Origin: Agroathelia rolfsii
Lineage: Eukaryota; Basidiomycota; Agaricomycetes; Amylocorticiales; Amylocorticiaceae
Assembly: GCA_018343915.1 (NCBI GenBank)
Contig: JABRWF010000001.1
Span: forward strand, 2,108,001-2,172,000
Reading direction: 5' to 3'
DNA: 64,000 nucleotides
Part shown: positions 22,501 through 34,602 of the stretch, piece by piece
How positions within the stretch are numbered: position 1 is the stretch's first letter
Layout of the letters: each line of letters begins with the position of its first letter
The notes under the pieces: generated by a model
Told to the model about the DNA's origin: nothing
What the model saw: the letters and a program-made list of their open reading frames with translations, nothing else
The model's database searches: none
Made by a program: the position numbers and the translations under genes

Positions 22501-23719
22501 ATGACTAATAACAGAATCAAGGCCTCTGTTGTTCAGACATGCTCTGCAGCATATTCTCTTCCTGACACCCTGGAGAAACTGGAGCGCCTTGCCCGTGTAG
22601 CTAAAGACCGCGATGGTGCCCAATTGGCTGTGTTTCCTGAGGCCTTGTATGCTAACTCTATTAATTCAAGTTCATAGTATATTGATCTGATGGAAAATCC
22701 CAAAACGTATGTGCATATACTCAATTAGTGTGGGTGGATACCCGAAGATGTCAACGTTTGGCGCTGTCGTTGGTCTACGCAGTGACGAGGGACGCGAAGA
22801 GTTCCGCAGGTACCACGCCGCAGCAATAGACATCCCTGGCCCTGCACTCTCCACGATTGAAAGAATCAGTCATGAGGTGGACATCTTCCTCGTCGTGGGT
22901 GTGATAGAGCGTGAAGGCGGCACGCTTTACTGCACCGTTATCTTTGTCGATCCCATCCAAGGGTATGTGGGCAAGCATCGCAAGTTGATGCCCACAGCAA
23001 CGGAAAGACTAGTATGGGGACAAGGCGATGGGTCTACAATATCGGTCTTTGAGCCGTCCTTCCGTTCACAGGATAGTGGTGCAATCAAGGCAAAATTGTC
23101 TGGAGCAATATGCTGGTAAGCATAGCCATTTTTAGTGTTATGAATTCACTGCAAATACGAGCATCAGGGAGAACTATATGCCACTACGTTAGAAAATCAC
23201 ATCATTTTCTTGTTTATTGAAAACTGCTCATTTTTTATTTGTTTGTCTAGTACGCATGCACTATTACAGCCAAGGTACACAGATTTATTGTGCACCTACT
23301 GTAGATGCTCGCCCTGTCTGGCAGCATTCAATGATTCACATAGCCCTCGAGGGACGCTGTTTTGTACTATCCGCGTGCCAGTTTGCCCAGGAAAAGGACT
23401 ACCCGGCCGACCATGCTGTGGCTGATTCCAGCAAGCGCGACCCTGAAAACGTGATGATCGGAGGCGGGAGTGTCATCGTCAGCCCTTTAGGCGAAGTCCT
23501 GGCGGGGCCACTGCTCCATGGTGAAGGTGTGCTTACGGCCGAACTAGACTTGGATGAGGTTGTGCGGGGCAAGTTTGATTTGGATGTGGTGGGCCATTAT
23601 GCGAGGCCAGATGGTAAGCTGACTTTTACTATTATCACCTTCCAATCTTGGGACGGTGCCGTCTGTGGAATCACTGATGGTGATGTGATGCTGTAGTTTT
23701 CCAGATGACTACAAAGTAA
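22501..23719 (+). CDS. Nitrilase (carbon-nitrogen hydrolase)
   Basis: Hydrolyses nitriles to carboxylic acids plus ammonia (some fungal relatives act on cyanide). Five exons: 22501-22646, 22729-23115, 23168-23187, 23251-23613, 23697-23719; 312 aa. The Glu-Lys-Cys triad of the superfamily is visible: Glu in VFPEAFVGGYPK (about residue 47), Lys in KHRKLMPT (about 133), Cys in IYCAPTVDARPVW (Cys198), with CW-ENYMPLLR before it and the GHYARPD C-terminal signature. Exon 3 is a 20-nt micro-exon completing WENYMPL. The last exon adds only seven residues, so the protein lacks the longer C-terminal tail of many plant and fungal nitrilases. Substrate cannot be told from sequence. Confidence 0.9.
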
Positions 23720-24271
23720 GACACGGCATGATGCCAGTGCTCCCGTGGTAGCTTTCGGCAAGACAGTAGATGAAAGGGAATTTATGGTAGATATGGTCCA
23801 TACGCTTATGTTCATTAGCTATATGCCACTTTACAATGAAAGAATGATATTATTATTATCCAGTGTGGTATGCTGGATAAGAGTGGTTACGGGTCGGAGA
23901 CCGGAAGAGAGAATCGAAGCAGGAGGAACAATCTTTGTTTGGAAGGCAAGAGAGACACAAGAGACCTTGCTTCCGGTGGCCGTCCATCTCAACGTGCCCA
24001 CAGCGTCTTTGGCATGTCAAGGTGGTCTGAACCTGTATGTGTATAAAGTCCCTGTCTGTCTATTCTGTTACTCTTTTGTTCCCCTCAAAAACTCATCTTG
24101 ATCCCTCTCCTACCCAGTGCATTCCACTTCGACACTCCGGACGACTCTAGGCGCCTACCCTTGTTGCCACTGCCGCGCATACCTTAACCACTCTTTTATT
24201 CTCCCACGTTTCCCGACCCACGACCGTTCGAGTGTCCATCCAGTCTCCTAAATCGCCTCTATTGTCTCATC
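23720..24271. other. Intergenic region nitrilase to orphan gene
   Basis: 552 bp. An open frame of 118 codons (23745-24101) shows no domain, splice support or start context and is probably chance. CT-rich sequence at 24080-24270 fits the promoter and 5' UTR of the next gene. Confidence 0.4.
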
Positions 24272-24886
24272 ATGCCATTTGAACCTTCCGACGCTCAGTA
24301 CGCTCTTATGCTCAGCCTTGGTGTGGGTTATCCGCTGGCCGGCACAGACCCTTGTGCACGCGGGATGGGCCCAAAATTCAGCTTCCCATCGCTGCCTACA
24401 ATGATAAAACCCCCCAGCCATAGACATATTCGTGTAGTTAATGAAGAGGAAAGGATTACATGCGGCGCTTTCAAAGGTGCCAAGGGCAGGACTATTTACA
24501 ACAGTCCATCACGGCCCCACATTCAGACCTGCACACCATCTCCTTCCCCGTGTCCATCACCTACGCCGTCTTATGACTCAATATACTCATCCTCCAGTGA
24601 GGATTCACCCAACAGACTACGGACGCCTCCAGTAGAAGGGGGCTGGAAGGAAGAAGAAGAAAATGCGACACAACGGCCTTTGGGCATTGCACCCATCCGA
24701 ATAGTAGAATCCGGGTCAAACTCGCCACACTCTTCTATTGTCTCATCTGTTGTATATACTGCCCTGGCAGGCACGCCGCTGAAACATGCGCATATGCTCA
24801 CAGATGTGGCAATGGACTGGGAAAATACGGTGTCGGTGGACGAGATGTTTGCCGCATATATTAATGTTGATGCATGCGAGTCGTGA
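24272..24886 (+). CDS. Single-exon hypothetical protein, 204 aa
   Basis: Uninterrupted 204-codon frame starting MPFEPSDAQYALMLSLGVG and preceded by a CT-rich leader. The middle (about residues 85-125) is low-complexity Ser/Pro/Thr followed by an acidic serine stretch. The ends look more ordered, the C-terminus (AMDWENTVSVDEMFAAYI) being acidic and hydrophobic. No signal peptide, membrane helix, cysteine pattern or known motif is seen. It lies between two intron-rich conserved genes on the same strand. Length, lack of in-frame stops and codon choice favour a real gene, but no family is recognised. Confidence 0.5.
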   Translation: MPFEPSDAQYALMLSLGVGYPLAGTDPCARGMGPKFSFPSLPTMIKPPSHRHIRVVNEEERITCGAFKGAKGRTIYNSPSRPHIQTCTPSPSPCPSPTPSYDSIYSSSSEDSPNRLRTPPVEGGWKEEEENATQRPLGIAPIRIVESGSNSPHSSIVSSVVYTALAGTPLKHAHMLTDVAMDWENTVSVDEMFAAYINVDACES

Positions 24887-25467
24887 CATGGACAAGCCAG
24901 TAAAACTGCCCCACACGCCTCTGAATCTGGCCACACTCACATGTTGGCTGTCGTTGGGATGCTTTTGCTCACATCTCTTGTCATGCCTCGTTCACTTTCC
25001 CATTCGTTCATTATCTTGTGACATATACCCTTCACGTTCTCTTAACACTTCTGCAAACTAATACAACATAGTATAAAATTACACTAGATGAAGAAAAGGA
25101 CACCCCTCAATTGTGTATGTAAATTTGATAGCGTATTCTTCTTTCAATTGCTTTCTTTTTTCACCCCCACTTTTTATTACATTATGCAAAATGCATTCAA
25201 TCGTAAACCAATGCTATTTTTTCTTTGGAAACCAGGCAGCCTGAAAGTGAATTGCCAATGAGAGTGTGGCGAGACAAGGCCGTCGTGGCGGCAGGGGAGA
25301 ACCAAACAGGGCCAAATAAGCCTCTGGGCTCAGTCGGCCAACGCTCAAAGCAGCAACGACAGAGGCCATCTCATCCATTCCCCAGCTGCGCTCTCGCTCC
25401 CATCCCTTTCCTTCGTCCCTTTGACCTCTTTCTGTCTGCATTTCTGCTCACTTCGTAATCTTGTGCC
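24887..25467. other. Intergenic region before septin
   Basis: 581 bp with the orphan 3' end and the septin promoter. A CT-rich tract (about 25370-25450) lies just before the septin start codon. No other gene seen. Confidence 0.4.
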
Positions 25468-27231
25468 ATGGCCACCGACTCATACGATGACTCGTCCTCT
25501 CAAGTTGACGGCGTGACCCCCCCGCAGACCTCAAATGGGACTGCCAACGGTTCCTCGTCTACGCCAGTCGTGAACCCGAACATCATTCGCAAGAAGCTGA
25601 CCGGCTTTGTTGGCTTTGCCAACTTACCTAACCAAGTGCACAGGAAGAGTGTCAGGAAGGGCTTCCAGTTCACTGTTATGGTCGTCGGTGCGTATCCGCC
25701 TTGCGACCTCTTTCATATTTCTTCATCAATACTTACGCGTCATGAATCTCATACGACAGGCGAGTCTGGTCTGGGAAAATCAACGCTCATTAATACCCTG
25801 TTTAATACGACTCTTCAACAACCCAAGGAGCCTCTGCCGCCGAGTGCTGAGAGGCCCAAGACGGTTGCCATCGACAGTATTGGCGCTGGTATAGCCTTCC
25901 CGCTATCTTTGCTTTCCTGTCACAGCTCACAATACGTGTAGATATCGAGGAAAACGGTGTCCGTCTTCACCTCTCCGTTGTGGATACGCCTGGATTTGGC
26001 GACTTTGTCAATAACGACGAGTGGTATTTATCTTTCCTACTATCCTGAAATCTACCCTATTGACCGTCTCCCTTAGCTGGAAGCCGATTGTTGAGAACAT
26101 CGAGTCTCGTTTCGACTCCTATCTCGAGCAGGAGAACCGTGTCAACAGGTCCAAGATTGTTGACAATCGTGTCCATGCTTGCCTTTACTTCATCCAGCCT
26201 ACTGGTCACTCGTACGTAGAACATATTTATTTGGCTAGTATCACCTCATGCCAACGCGTTTGCCCATCGTTCTGTCCTGTAGCTTGAAGCAGGTTGACAT
26301 CGAGTTCATGCGCCGTCTCCATACAAAAGTCAATTTGATCCCCATCATCGCCAAGGCTGATACTCTGACACAAGAGGAAGTATCTGAGTTCAAGGCTCGC
26401 GTAAGCTCATGATCGACTATCTTTTCATGCAAATCCCTTCTTACCATCTTCGTGTCTCAGGTTCTTGCCGACCTTGCCCACCACGATATTCATATCTTCC
26501 AGGCTCCAACATATGAAAATGAAGATGAAGAGACGTTGGCAGAAGCCGAAGAGATCGCTAGCAAGATTCCTTTCGCCGTCGTGGGCTCGGATAAGATTGT
26601 AGATACCGCTGACGGACGCCAGGTCCGCGGCCGTGTCTACCCTTGGGGTGTTGTTGAGGTCGATAATGAGGAGCACTGTGACTTTGTTAAGCTGCGCCAG
26701 ATGCTCATCAGGACATACATGGAGGAGCTCAGGGAGTACACGAACGATGTTCTATACGAGAACTGGCGCACAGAGAAGTTGTTGGGTATGGGTGTCGCAC
26801 AGGACCCGACCGTCTTCAAGCCCGTCAAGTATGTTGATCCCACTTTTTGATTTATTCAGCCATTCTCATCAAAACTTTTTCAGCCCTGCCGAGAGGATGC
26901 ACGAGGAGCGCATCTTGCATGAGGCCAAGCTTGCCAAAATGGAAGCCGAGATGAAGATGGTCTTCCAGCAAAAGGTGCAAGAAAAGGAGTCGAAATTGAA
27001 GCAATCCGAGGAGGAGCTTTATGCTCGTCATAAGGAGATGAAGGAGTCTCTTGAAAAACAACGCGCTGAGCTCGAAGAGAAAAAGCGCAAGATAGAGACC
27101 GGCAGGCCGTTGACACCGGAAAAGAACAGCGTGCGTATATATCGTATCTATTTACTATCGCATGAGGTTAACCCGTCTTTTTCTTTGCTTAGCAGACCGG
27201 TGGGAGGACTCGCAGGTTCCTCCGCGCGTAG
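25468..27231 (+). CDS. CDC3: Septin, CDC3-like
   Basis: Filament-forming GTPase of the septin ring at septa and bud or hyphal necks. Eight exons: 25468-25687, 25760-25888, 25942-26023, 26077-26211, 26283-26400, 26461-26828, 26884-27130, 27193-27231; 445 aa. Visible: polybasic KSVRKGF before the P-loop GESGLGKST (about residues 74-82), switch [13 protein letters not shown]4 motif IIAKAD, septin unique element with [10 protein letters not shown], and a C-terminal coiled coil (about residues 350-425, [19 protein letters not shown]). The coiled coil and the [15 protein letters not shown] start favour the CDC3 group over CDC10. The short last exon (RTRRFLRA) is the least certain part. Confidence 0.92.
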
Positions 27232-27796
27232 ACATGACTTGCCTTATGCATCTGGAGGTTATATCTCTCGTATTTGGACAGTATCGTCGTATCATATGTA
27301 ATATCCCTCGACGGTCTCTTTGGTACCACTTTACCCTACACTTCCCCTTTGATTCTCTCTTTTTGCCTCTTTCTTGACTTTTTCTCTATTGGCTACTGGC
27401 ATCCACCTACACTCATTTGATTTAGGATCTTCGCTTTGTTTCATTTCCCTTTTTATCCCTCTCGCCTCTGTCTCTCCCTCTTTTCTATAGCTTTTGCTAC
27501 AGCTTTATTCCCGTCTCGTACGTGTGTCTATGTTACGTCCTTTATTTCAGCAGAAATTATTGGCTCAGTCCTCAATTGACGTCCACCGACGAATCGATAC
27601 CCTTTAATGATTGTAACCCTGATCGTTGTCGGCCTACTTGTTCTTTGACAACAAGATAAAAGGAAGAAAGAGATGCTGTGAGGGCTATGATGCAAGATGA
27701 TCAACAAAACACTTGATTCCGCCAAACCCGATTTCTTTTAAATTGTGGCCTCTGGTTTCTTTTCTAGCTACTCTTTGCTCTCTATTCCTCTTGCTC
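27232..27796. other. Intergenic region septin to MTR10, pyrimidine-rich
   Basis: 565 bp. The first 300 bp (27290-27540) is strongly C/T-rich on the plus strand, partly septin 3' UTR and partly promoter. No gene seen. Confidence 0.4.
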
Positions 27797-30700
27797 ATGG
27801 CAGAAATCCAAGCTGTTCTTGAAGCACTCGACGTCTTCAATCGCGCACCAGACAAAGCCTCGCTCGATACCGCCAACAACTGGTTGCAAGAATTTCAGCA
27901 TTCTGTAAATTGAACTCTTCCTCTCTCTTCCCATCCCATCTATCCCACCAATCCCTTGTGTGGCCCATTCGACCTTATCCGGAACTTGTCTGACCATGTT
28001 CTCTTGTTTGCACCTTTGATTCGTCTGTGATATGATATATATAATATCGACATGTCTTTGCTACATGCTTTGATCTCGTCAATGTCGACGTCGTGGATAC
28101 AAATATCGTGTGTTCACAGCCTGATGCGTGGGCTACATGCAACGTCTTGCTACTCTCACCTCAGGCCCCCTTGGCGGCTAAGATATTCGCCGCACAAACG
28201 TTCAGAACCAAGGTGAGCGAGCCTCCACTGTTATACATACCCTGGATATCAATACCCATCTCTATCTAATCTATGTCTTCCGACTTCCCTGGATCGTCAC
28301 CATCACACGCCCATTCCACCGTTGTTTTATACTCTCTTACATAGGTCACATACGATCTCCACCAAGTCGATGCCGTGAACCACCTCGCGCTGCGGGATAC
28401 GCTGCTGTCCGCACTGGCGCAGTTCAAGGACGGCCCGCGGACGATCATCATACAGTTGTGTCTTGCTATCGCGGGTCTTGCGTTGCAGTTGCATGCGTGG
28501 CATAATCCGGTACAGATGATGATCGAAAACTTTGGGCAGAATCCAGAAACTGTGCCAGTGTTGTTACAGTTCTTGATTGTCTTACCTGAGGAGTTGATTT
28601 CGAATACGAAGATACCGGTTACGGTGGGTTTGCTTTTGGCGTTATCGTTGTCATTAGCACATTTATCTTATTACTCTTCCTTTCACGTTTTATGATGATC
28701 CGTTTGGGGCGGGATCGTTCATTCATGTATTTTCCTCGTTAGGATGAGGAATTCAGGGAACGATCATCTCAATTGCTTACGGATAACGCAAGCCAAGTGG
28801 TCAAATTGCTAGTGATGTATCATCAGGCCACCGGTAAGTGATATTTATATCAATTTTATTATTATCTCATATCCTCTTGCTATCCATAAACATGTTATTT
28901 TGTTTTAATCTTCCTCAGGCGTCACACAAGCCGTTCAAGAACAGATCTTTAGCTGCCTCTGTAGTTGGCTCATCGCTGGCGAGATAAGTGTCGGTGATCT
29001 AACAACCACCCCACTGTTCGATTCCGTGTTTAAAGCCCTGGAATCGGAAGAGCTATTTGACACTGCCGTCGAGGCCGTGTGTGAGGTAATTCACGAGACA
29101 CAAGAGATCGACGATAATATGCCCGCCATCCAGCTCATCGTACCGCGCGTGATTGCACTAAAACCTCTCTTAGCCAAACACCAGGACGATCCGGATCGTA
29201 TTAAGGGCTACGCCAAAATTTTCGCCGAGGCAGGAGAGACGTACCGTTTGCTGCTTCTCCAACACACCGAGACGTTTTTCCCGCTCGTGGACGCCATCGG
29301 CCAGTGCTCCGCTTACCACGACCTGGACATTGTACCAATCACGTTCCCATTCTGGATGCGCCTCGCACAGAGCATCGGCAAGAAGTCTTCCATCTCACCC
29401 TTGTTCATGAGCGCGTACGAAGCGCTGGTGAACGTCATTATCCGCCACTTGCACTTCCCCGCCGATGAGGCGTCGCTGACAGGCCAGGAGGCGGAGGATT
29501 TCCGCTCGTTCAGGCATGTTATGGGCGACACGCTAAAAGATTGCTGCTATGTCCTCGGCACGGAAAAATGTCTCATGAACGCATACCAGATCATCACCGC
29601 CGCCATGGCGCGCGGACAGGGCGTGGCATGGCAGGAGATTGAGGCACCGTTATTTGCGCTGCGGTCCATGGGTGCGGAAGTAGATGTGAAGGATGATAGT
29701 GCAGTGCCTAAGATCATGGACTTGATCCCCTCGTTACCGGCTCACCCAAGGGTTCGCTATGCGGCGCTCTTAATCGTCTCGCGGTACACAGAATGGGTGA
29801 ACCACCATCCGACGTATATTCAGTTCCAGCTACAGTATATTGCTTCTGGGTTTGAGGAGACGGATCCGGAGGTCAGTGCGGCAGCCGGCCAGGCACTCAA
29901 ATATCTCTGCCAAGATTGTAAAGAGGTGAGTGTCTTAGCAGTTTTCTTCCGTAGATCCAAAATAATGATCAGCATCTTCATGGCTGTGATTGTAGCATTT
30001 GGTGGACTTTTTGCCTACGTTGCATACATTCTTGAAAACGATCGGAACGAAGCTCAACCAACAAGATAGGCAGGAGGTTTACGAGGCTATTGCATACGTT
30101 ATCTCTGCGATGCCCATGGAGCGTGCTGCGTCAACTTTGAAGGAATTCTCCTTGGATATTCTGGCTCAAGTGCATGCATTGGCAAACAAGACAACGCCAG
30201 GAACGAAAGAAGAGCTTGTACAAGTTCAGAGTCAGTTATGAGTTTATTTATTTATTGGATCTTGTTCTTACGTTACCTTCATTTTATGTGTTAGATGGCC
30301 TTGAAAACCTTGAGATTATGTTGCACGTCATTCGCACCTTTGGCGATGAACTCCCTGCTGCATGCAAAGGCACATGCGAGGAAGCTTGGGCCATCTTTGA
30401 TGCTTTCCTCAACAAATACGGCACGAACTACGACGTCGCTGAGCGCACCACACGTGTACTCCGTTATGGCATCAACCTCTTTGGAGATTCGGCATTGCCC
30501 ATAGCTCCTGCCGTTGTCGAACGTATGTCGACCGCTTTCGAGGCCACAGGGACACCAAGTTATGTCTGGATTGCTGGCAAGATAGTCAGTAGGTTTGGTA
30601 ATGAAGAAGATCCACGGTTGCGAGCTGCATTTAGAGGCCTCTATGAGCGCTCGACGAAGAAGGTGGCCGAGATTCTATCTGTCAAGACACCTGAAAACAT

Positions 30701-31417
30701 ACCAGACGGTTCGTGGTTGCTCTTTATTTATTTTGTATGCGCTATTTTTGCTGACAATTTATCTCCAGTCTTGGAAGACTACCTACAGCTGCTATTGCAA
30801 CTGATCGAGCTTTGCCCCGATATCTTCTTCGAGTCCCCGGCTTTCGTGACGGCTTTCCGATCGTCCATGGCTGGCCTAACGGTAATCCACACAGAAGTCG
30901 TCTTTGCATCACTGAGCCTCTTCCGTAACATCCTCACGCACGATTCTCTATCTGCCCATCCAGCGACGGCACCACCAAAATGGCCCGTATATGCGTCTGC
31001 CATCCACGCTGCGTTCTCCAAGGAGGGTTATGATCTTATTGGTTACTTACTCAGTGGGCTTGTGGGCGATTTCCCCGAGGATGCGACGAGCTCAGTTGTG
31101 AGCATCTTCCGTGCGATTAGTGTCGTCTGGAGTCAGGAGCTGCTTGCCAGTCTTCCATCGATCTTGCAACAGCTGCCAACGGCGACAGTGCCTAACCAAG
31201 CCAAGGCGGACTTTTCGCAGGACATTGTCAAGTATGAGCTTTTTTTTTTTTTTGTTCTATCCCAGCTGCTGATGAATGTTATCTGTGCAGGAACATTGAG
31301 GCTGGCCAGTATGACAAGGTTAAATACGCCGTACTCGGGCTCCATAGAACCTCGCGAAAGATGCGGGATAGACGTCGAGCAGGACAGTTAGACGGTGGCT
31401 CGGGGGGACGTGCATGA
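27797..31417 (+). CDS. MTR10: mRNA transport regulator Mtr10 / transportin-3 karyopherin
   Basis: Importin-beta family receptor that imports SR-type RNA-binding proteins. Nine exons: 27797-27904, 28120-28212, 28345-28623, 28743-28833, 28919-29925, 29996-30230, 30295-30708, 30769-31231, 31291-31417; 938 aa, near the family size. The N-terminus has the importin-beta N domain (ALDVFNRAPDKASLDTANNW, FAAQTFRTKV), followed by HEAT repeats including the Xpo1/exportin-1-like region (QLLTDNASQVVKLLVMY). The C-terminal end is basic (KMRDRRRAGQLDGGSGGRA). Introns 1 and 2 are long for this locus (215 and 132 nt); all others are short. Second nuclear transport receptor in the window, 9.7 kb from importin alpha. 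Confidence 0.93.
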
Positions 31418-31676
31418 CGATGAGGGTATAGGGATATAATAGGTCATTGGTTGACACTGAAGGAAAAGAATGACAATCAAGTGTAATACCAGGTAAGTAC
31501 ATTATTAGTGGCGAACATGGAATGTAATTGGATGGAAATGTGTATCGCTGTGTGTGATTGGACCATGAAAAAGCACGTGCCTGGCGGTCAGTGACGGTGG
31601 GTCCGGCTCAGCCGGCTTGTTCCCTCGCCCAAGCAATCCTGTTTAGATATTCTCTTCCTCCTCCTCGATATTCCTC

Positions 31677-33289
31677 ATGTTCCAACGCGCGGGACAGTCT
31701 CTTCTGAGCGGCAGTATGTCTTGGGTATCTTTTTTATGGGGCGTAAATAATAAATCATGAATTTTCAACTTTTTTTCTTCTTGCCACTTGTTCTGCCCAC
31801 AGCTGGACGCCGGACGTTCTCCCAATCGGTCTCGCGTAGAAGTTACGCTGACACCATCCAGAACTTGCGCATCCACAAGGACACCAAGGTTCTATGCCAA
31901 GGTTTCACTGGTAAAACGGTGCGTCTTCCATAGACCATCCGCTGACATCATCTCAGCGCGCGTTGCATCATGTTATGCGGATGGTTGTGCATTTGTGACC
32001 AGTGCTTCTTGGTTCTAATCGTTTTCTTCTCTTTCTATGTTGTGTCGACACCGAAAAACAGGGTACTTTCCACGTTAAGGAGGCCCTTGCCTATGGTACC
32101 AAGATGGTCGGCGGCACGTCGCCCAACAAGGCTGGCCAGACGCACTTGGGCTTGCCCGTTTTCGGCACTGTTCGCGAGGTAAGAGTCTCTCTCGGTTGTA
32201 TTGGTGCTTTGAACATATAAACATCCTTTGTTATGCCTCATGATACTGATAATTGACTGTAATCATCCAGGCCGTCCGAGAGACACAGCCAGACGCGACC
32301 GTGCTCTACGTCCCTCCCCCCACCGCAGCAGACGCTATCATCGAAGCGATTGAAAACGAGATTGGCCTGATTGTTTGCATTACAGAGGGTATTCCCCAGG
32401 CCGACGAGATCAGGGTGGGTACTCATCCTCCAGCCAGTGCGATATACGCACTCTCTTTTCTTCTTTTGGACAACTAGCTAAAATTAGGGGTGTTTCTTTA
32501 TTAATAGGTCATGAACGCACTCAAGAACCAGTCCAAGTCGCGTTTGGTGGGACCTAACTGCCCAGGTATCATTAACCCTCTTGGATGCAAGATGGGTATC
32601 CAGCCCGGACACATCCACAAGCCTGGCAAGATCGGTATGTCGTATTTGATATTGAATTTGTCAAACTTTCACTTACGTACACCTCTCTAGGCATTGTCTC
32701 CCGCTCTGGTACACTCACCTATGAAGCCGTCGCTCAAACGACCGCTGCTGGTCTCGGCCAGTCGCTTTGCGTCGGTATTGGTGGTGATCCCTTCCCGGGC
32801 ACGCAACACGTTGATGTGCTCAAGGTCTTCCTTGACGACCCGGCGACGGAGGGTATCGTCATCATCGGTGAGATTGGTGGCTCGATGGAGGAGGAGGCAG
32901 CCGAGTACCTCGAGAGATACAACAAGAACAGTGCAAACCCCAAGCCTGTTGTGGGCTTCATCGCGGGCAGGACAGCCCCACCCGGGCGTCGTATGGGCCA
33001 CGCCGGTGCCATCATTTCGGGTGGTAAAGGTAATAAATTATTTTACTGACATTTTGACTGAAATTATTGGAAGGATGGCTGAATTTGGCTCTTTTATAGG
33101 TGCTGCATCTGACAAGGTCGCTGCGCTCGAGAAGGCTGGTGTCATTGTCACCGACAGCCCGGCCAAGATTGGTGCAGAGATGGCCAAGGTCGGTTTACTC
33201 GTTCTCGTTTTCATTCATCGTTGCAAGAGACTGATTTTTTATTGTCCTCAAACTTTTTTCAGGCTATGAAGGCTGCCGGACTGTTCTAG
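31677..33289 (+). CDS. LSC1: Succinyl-CoA ligase subunit alpha, mitochondrial
   Basis: TCA cycle: succinyl-CoA + ADP/GDP + Pi to succinate + CoA + ATP/GTP, mitochondrial matrix. Eight exons: 31677-31713, 31803-31918, 32062-32178, 32271-32414, 32508-32634, 32691-33029, 33100-33188, 33263-33289; 331 aa. An Arg/Ser-rich presequence is followed by the CoA-binding domain ([34 protein letters not shown]) and the ligase domain with the phosphohistidine motif [13 protein letters not shown]. It ends in MKAAGLF. The last coding exon is 27 nt. Converges with the mS35 gene 190 bp downstream. Confidence 0.95.
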
Positions 33290-33478
33290 ACGTGTTCTAT
33301 ACATACCACTACATCTATAACTTACCCTCTGGACAACGGATACAAGATTCTGATCTCGTAATTATTAATATCATGTTATCCATTGCTCTAGACAAAGGAT
33401 GAATTATTATCATTAACAATGTTATGATGTACCAAACGAGAGTTTGTGTGAAAGGGAGAATGATCTAAGTCCGTGCAT

Positions 33479-34504
33479 TTAGGCAGGAGGCTGGACAGGA
33501 GGGGCGGGCGAGGGAGGAACGTCTGTGATCGTCGAGGCGTGGTCTATGGGTTTTGGTCCTGTGTGGGACAGCAACGGCGATGGTGTTGTAGATGAAGACG
33601 CAGTTGTGTCTGGTAGCCATTCCTTGGGGAAGTCTCGGATGGTTGGGCGTGCAGAGACGCGAACGCCTACATGACCGCCTTTTTTGGCTTTACGAATTTT
33701 GGCCTCAATATGTCTTGTGTCGACTGGCACGCCTTTGAAGTTGTGGGCATCGTTCTGAGAAATTTTAATGAGCCATTCAAATCAATAGGAATGGTGACAA
33801 CTAAGCTGAACTTACATTAGCTTCTGCTACCAGCCTATCGAGCGCGTCACTGGCCCATTTGATGTTCATAGCCGGCTTAGGGAAGTCCTCGCAGGAGATG
33901 TGCACGAAGCCGTGCTCTTTTGCCTGTTCGTCACCCTTCCAACCCGCGTTTTTCGGCGGCTCAGGCGTCCAGCGTGGGCCTGCAAAGAGCTTGAGTCGAT
34001 GAATAGCGTCTGCGTCCTTGAGCGGCAGGTGCGCGACGGGAACGACAATACTGCGCTTAATCGTTGCTGGGTGCTCTTCACCTGTGTAGTCTACTGAGCG
34101 CACGATGAGTGGGGTAGCAGCCGTAGGAGGTACAAAAGGTTTGCGGTATTCTATTGGACGTGGGACATGTAAGTTATGAACATGACCAGAGTTTTACGGG
34201 CACAAGTACATGAATACACACCCACGAGCTGCGGCACCTCATGCTCGATGAGACGCAAGTAAGTGAGCATTTGGCGTTGGGTGTGCCATATCATATGGCC
34301 AACGGCCGTCGTGTCATCGTCTCGGGGGTAGAAGCGACCGTCTTCACCCTCCTGCCATTCGTCGAGGTCGAGCATGTCCTCCGAGTGGGCGAGGTCCGAG
34401 TCCTCTGGGATGCCGACAGGTATACGGCGGGCATATGCAGCAGCTGGAGTATGGTGGAAGCTGCGTCGCAGAGCAGGAGCAAACGCCTGACGGAGGAGCC
34501 GCAT
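33479..34504 (-). CDS. RSM24: Mitochondrial small ribosomal subunit protein mS35 (Rsm24)
   Basis: Structural protein of the mitochondrial 37S/28S subunit. Three exons in coding order: 34504-34222, 34150-33816, 33754-33479; 297 aa. The N-terminus MRLLRQAFAPALRRSFHHT is an arginine-rich mitochondrial presequence. The core has VVPVAHLPLKDADAIHRLKL, LFAGPRWTPEPPKN and HGFVHISCEDFPKPAMN, typical of the MRP-S28/mS35 domain. The C-terminal tail is Pro/Ser/Thr-rich and probably unstructured. An upstream non-ATG extension of the frame was rejected; the first ATG gives the presequence. Start codons of this gene and the CXXC protein are only 98 bp apart. Confidence 0.88.
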
Positions 34505-34602
34505 TGGTGTGTGCAGAGGGACTAATACTGAGTACAAGTAGAAGTTATAACTTGAAGCAGAAGAATGTAATTGACCAAAAGCGTTCTTGTGCTTTGATTC
34601 CG
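34505..34602. promoter_or_regulatory. 98-bp divergent promoter, mS35 / CXXC zinc-binding protein
   Basis: All sequence between the two start codons is 98 bp and AT-rich, so both 5' UTRs and core promoters must fit or overlap here. No TATA consensus on either side. Confidence 0.55.
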
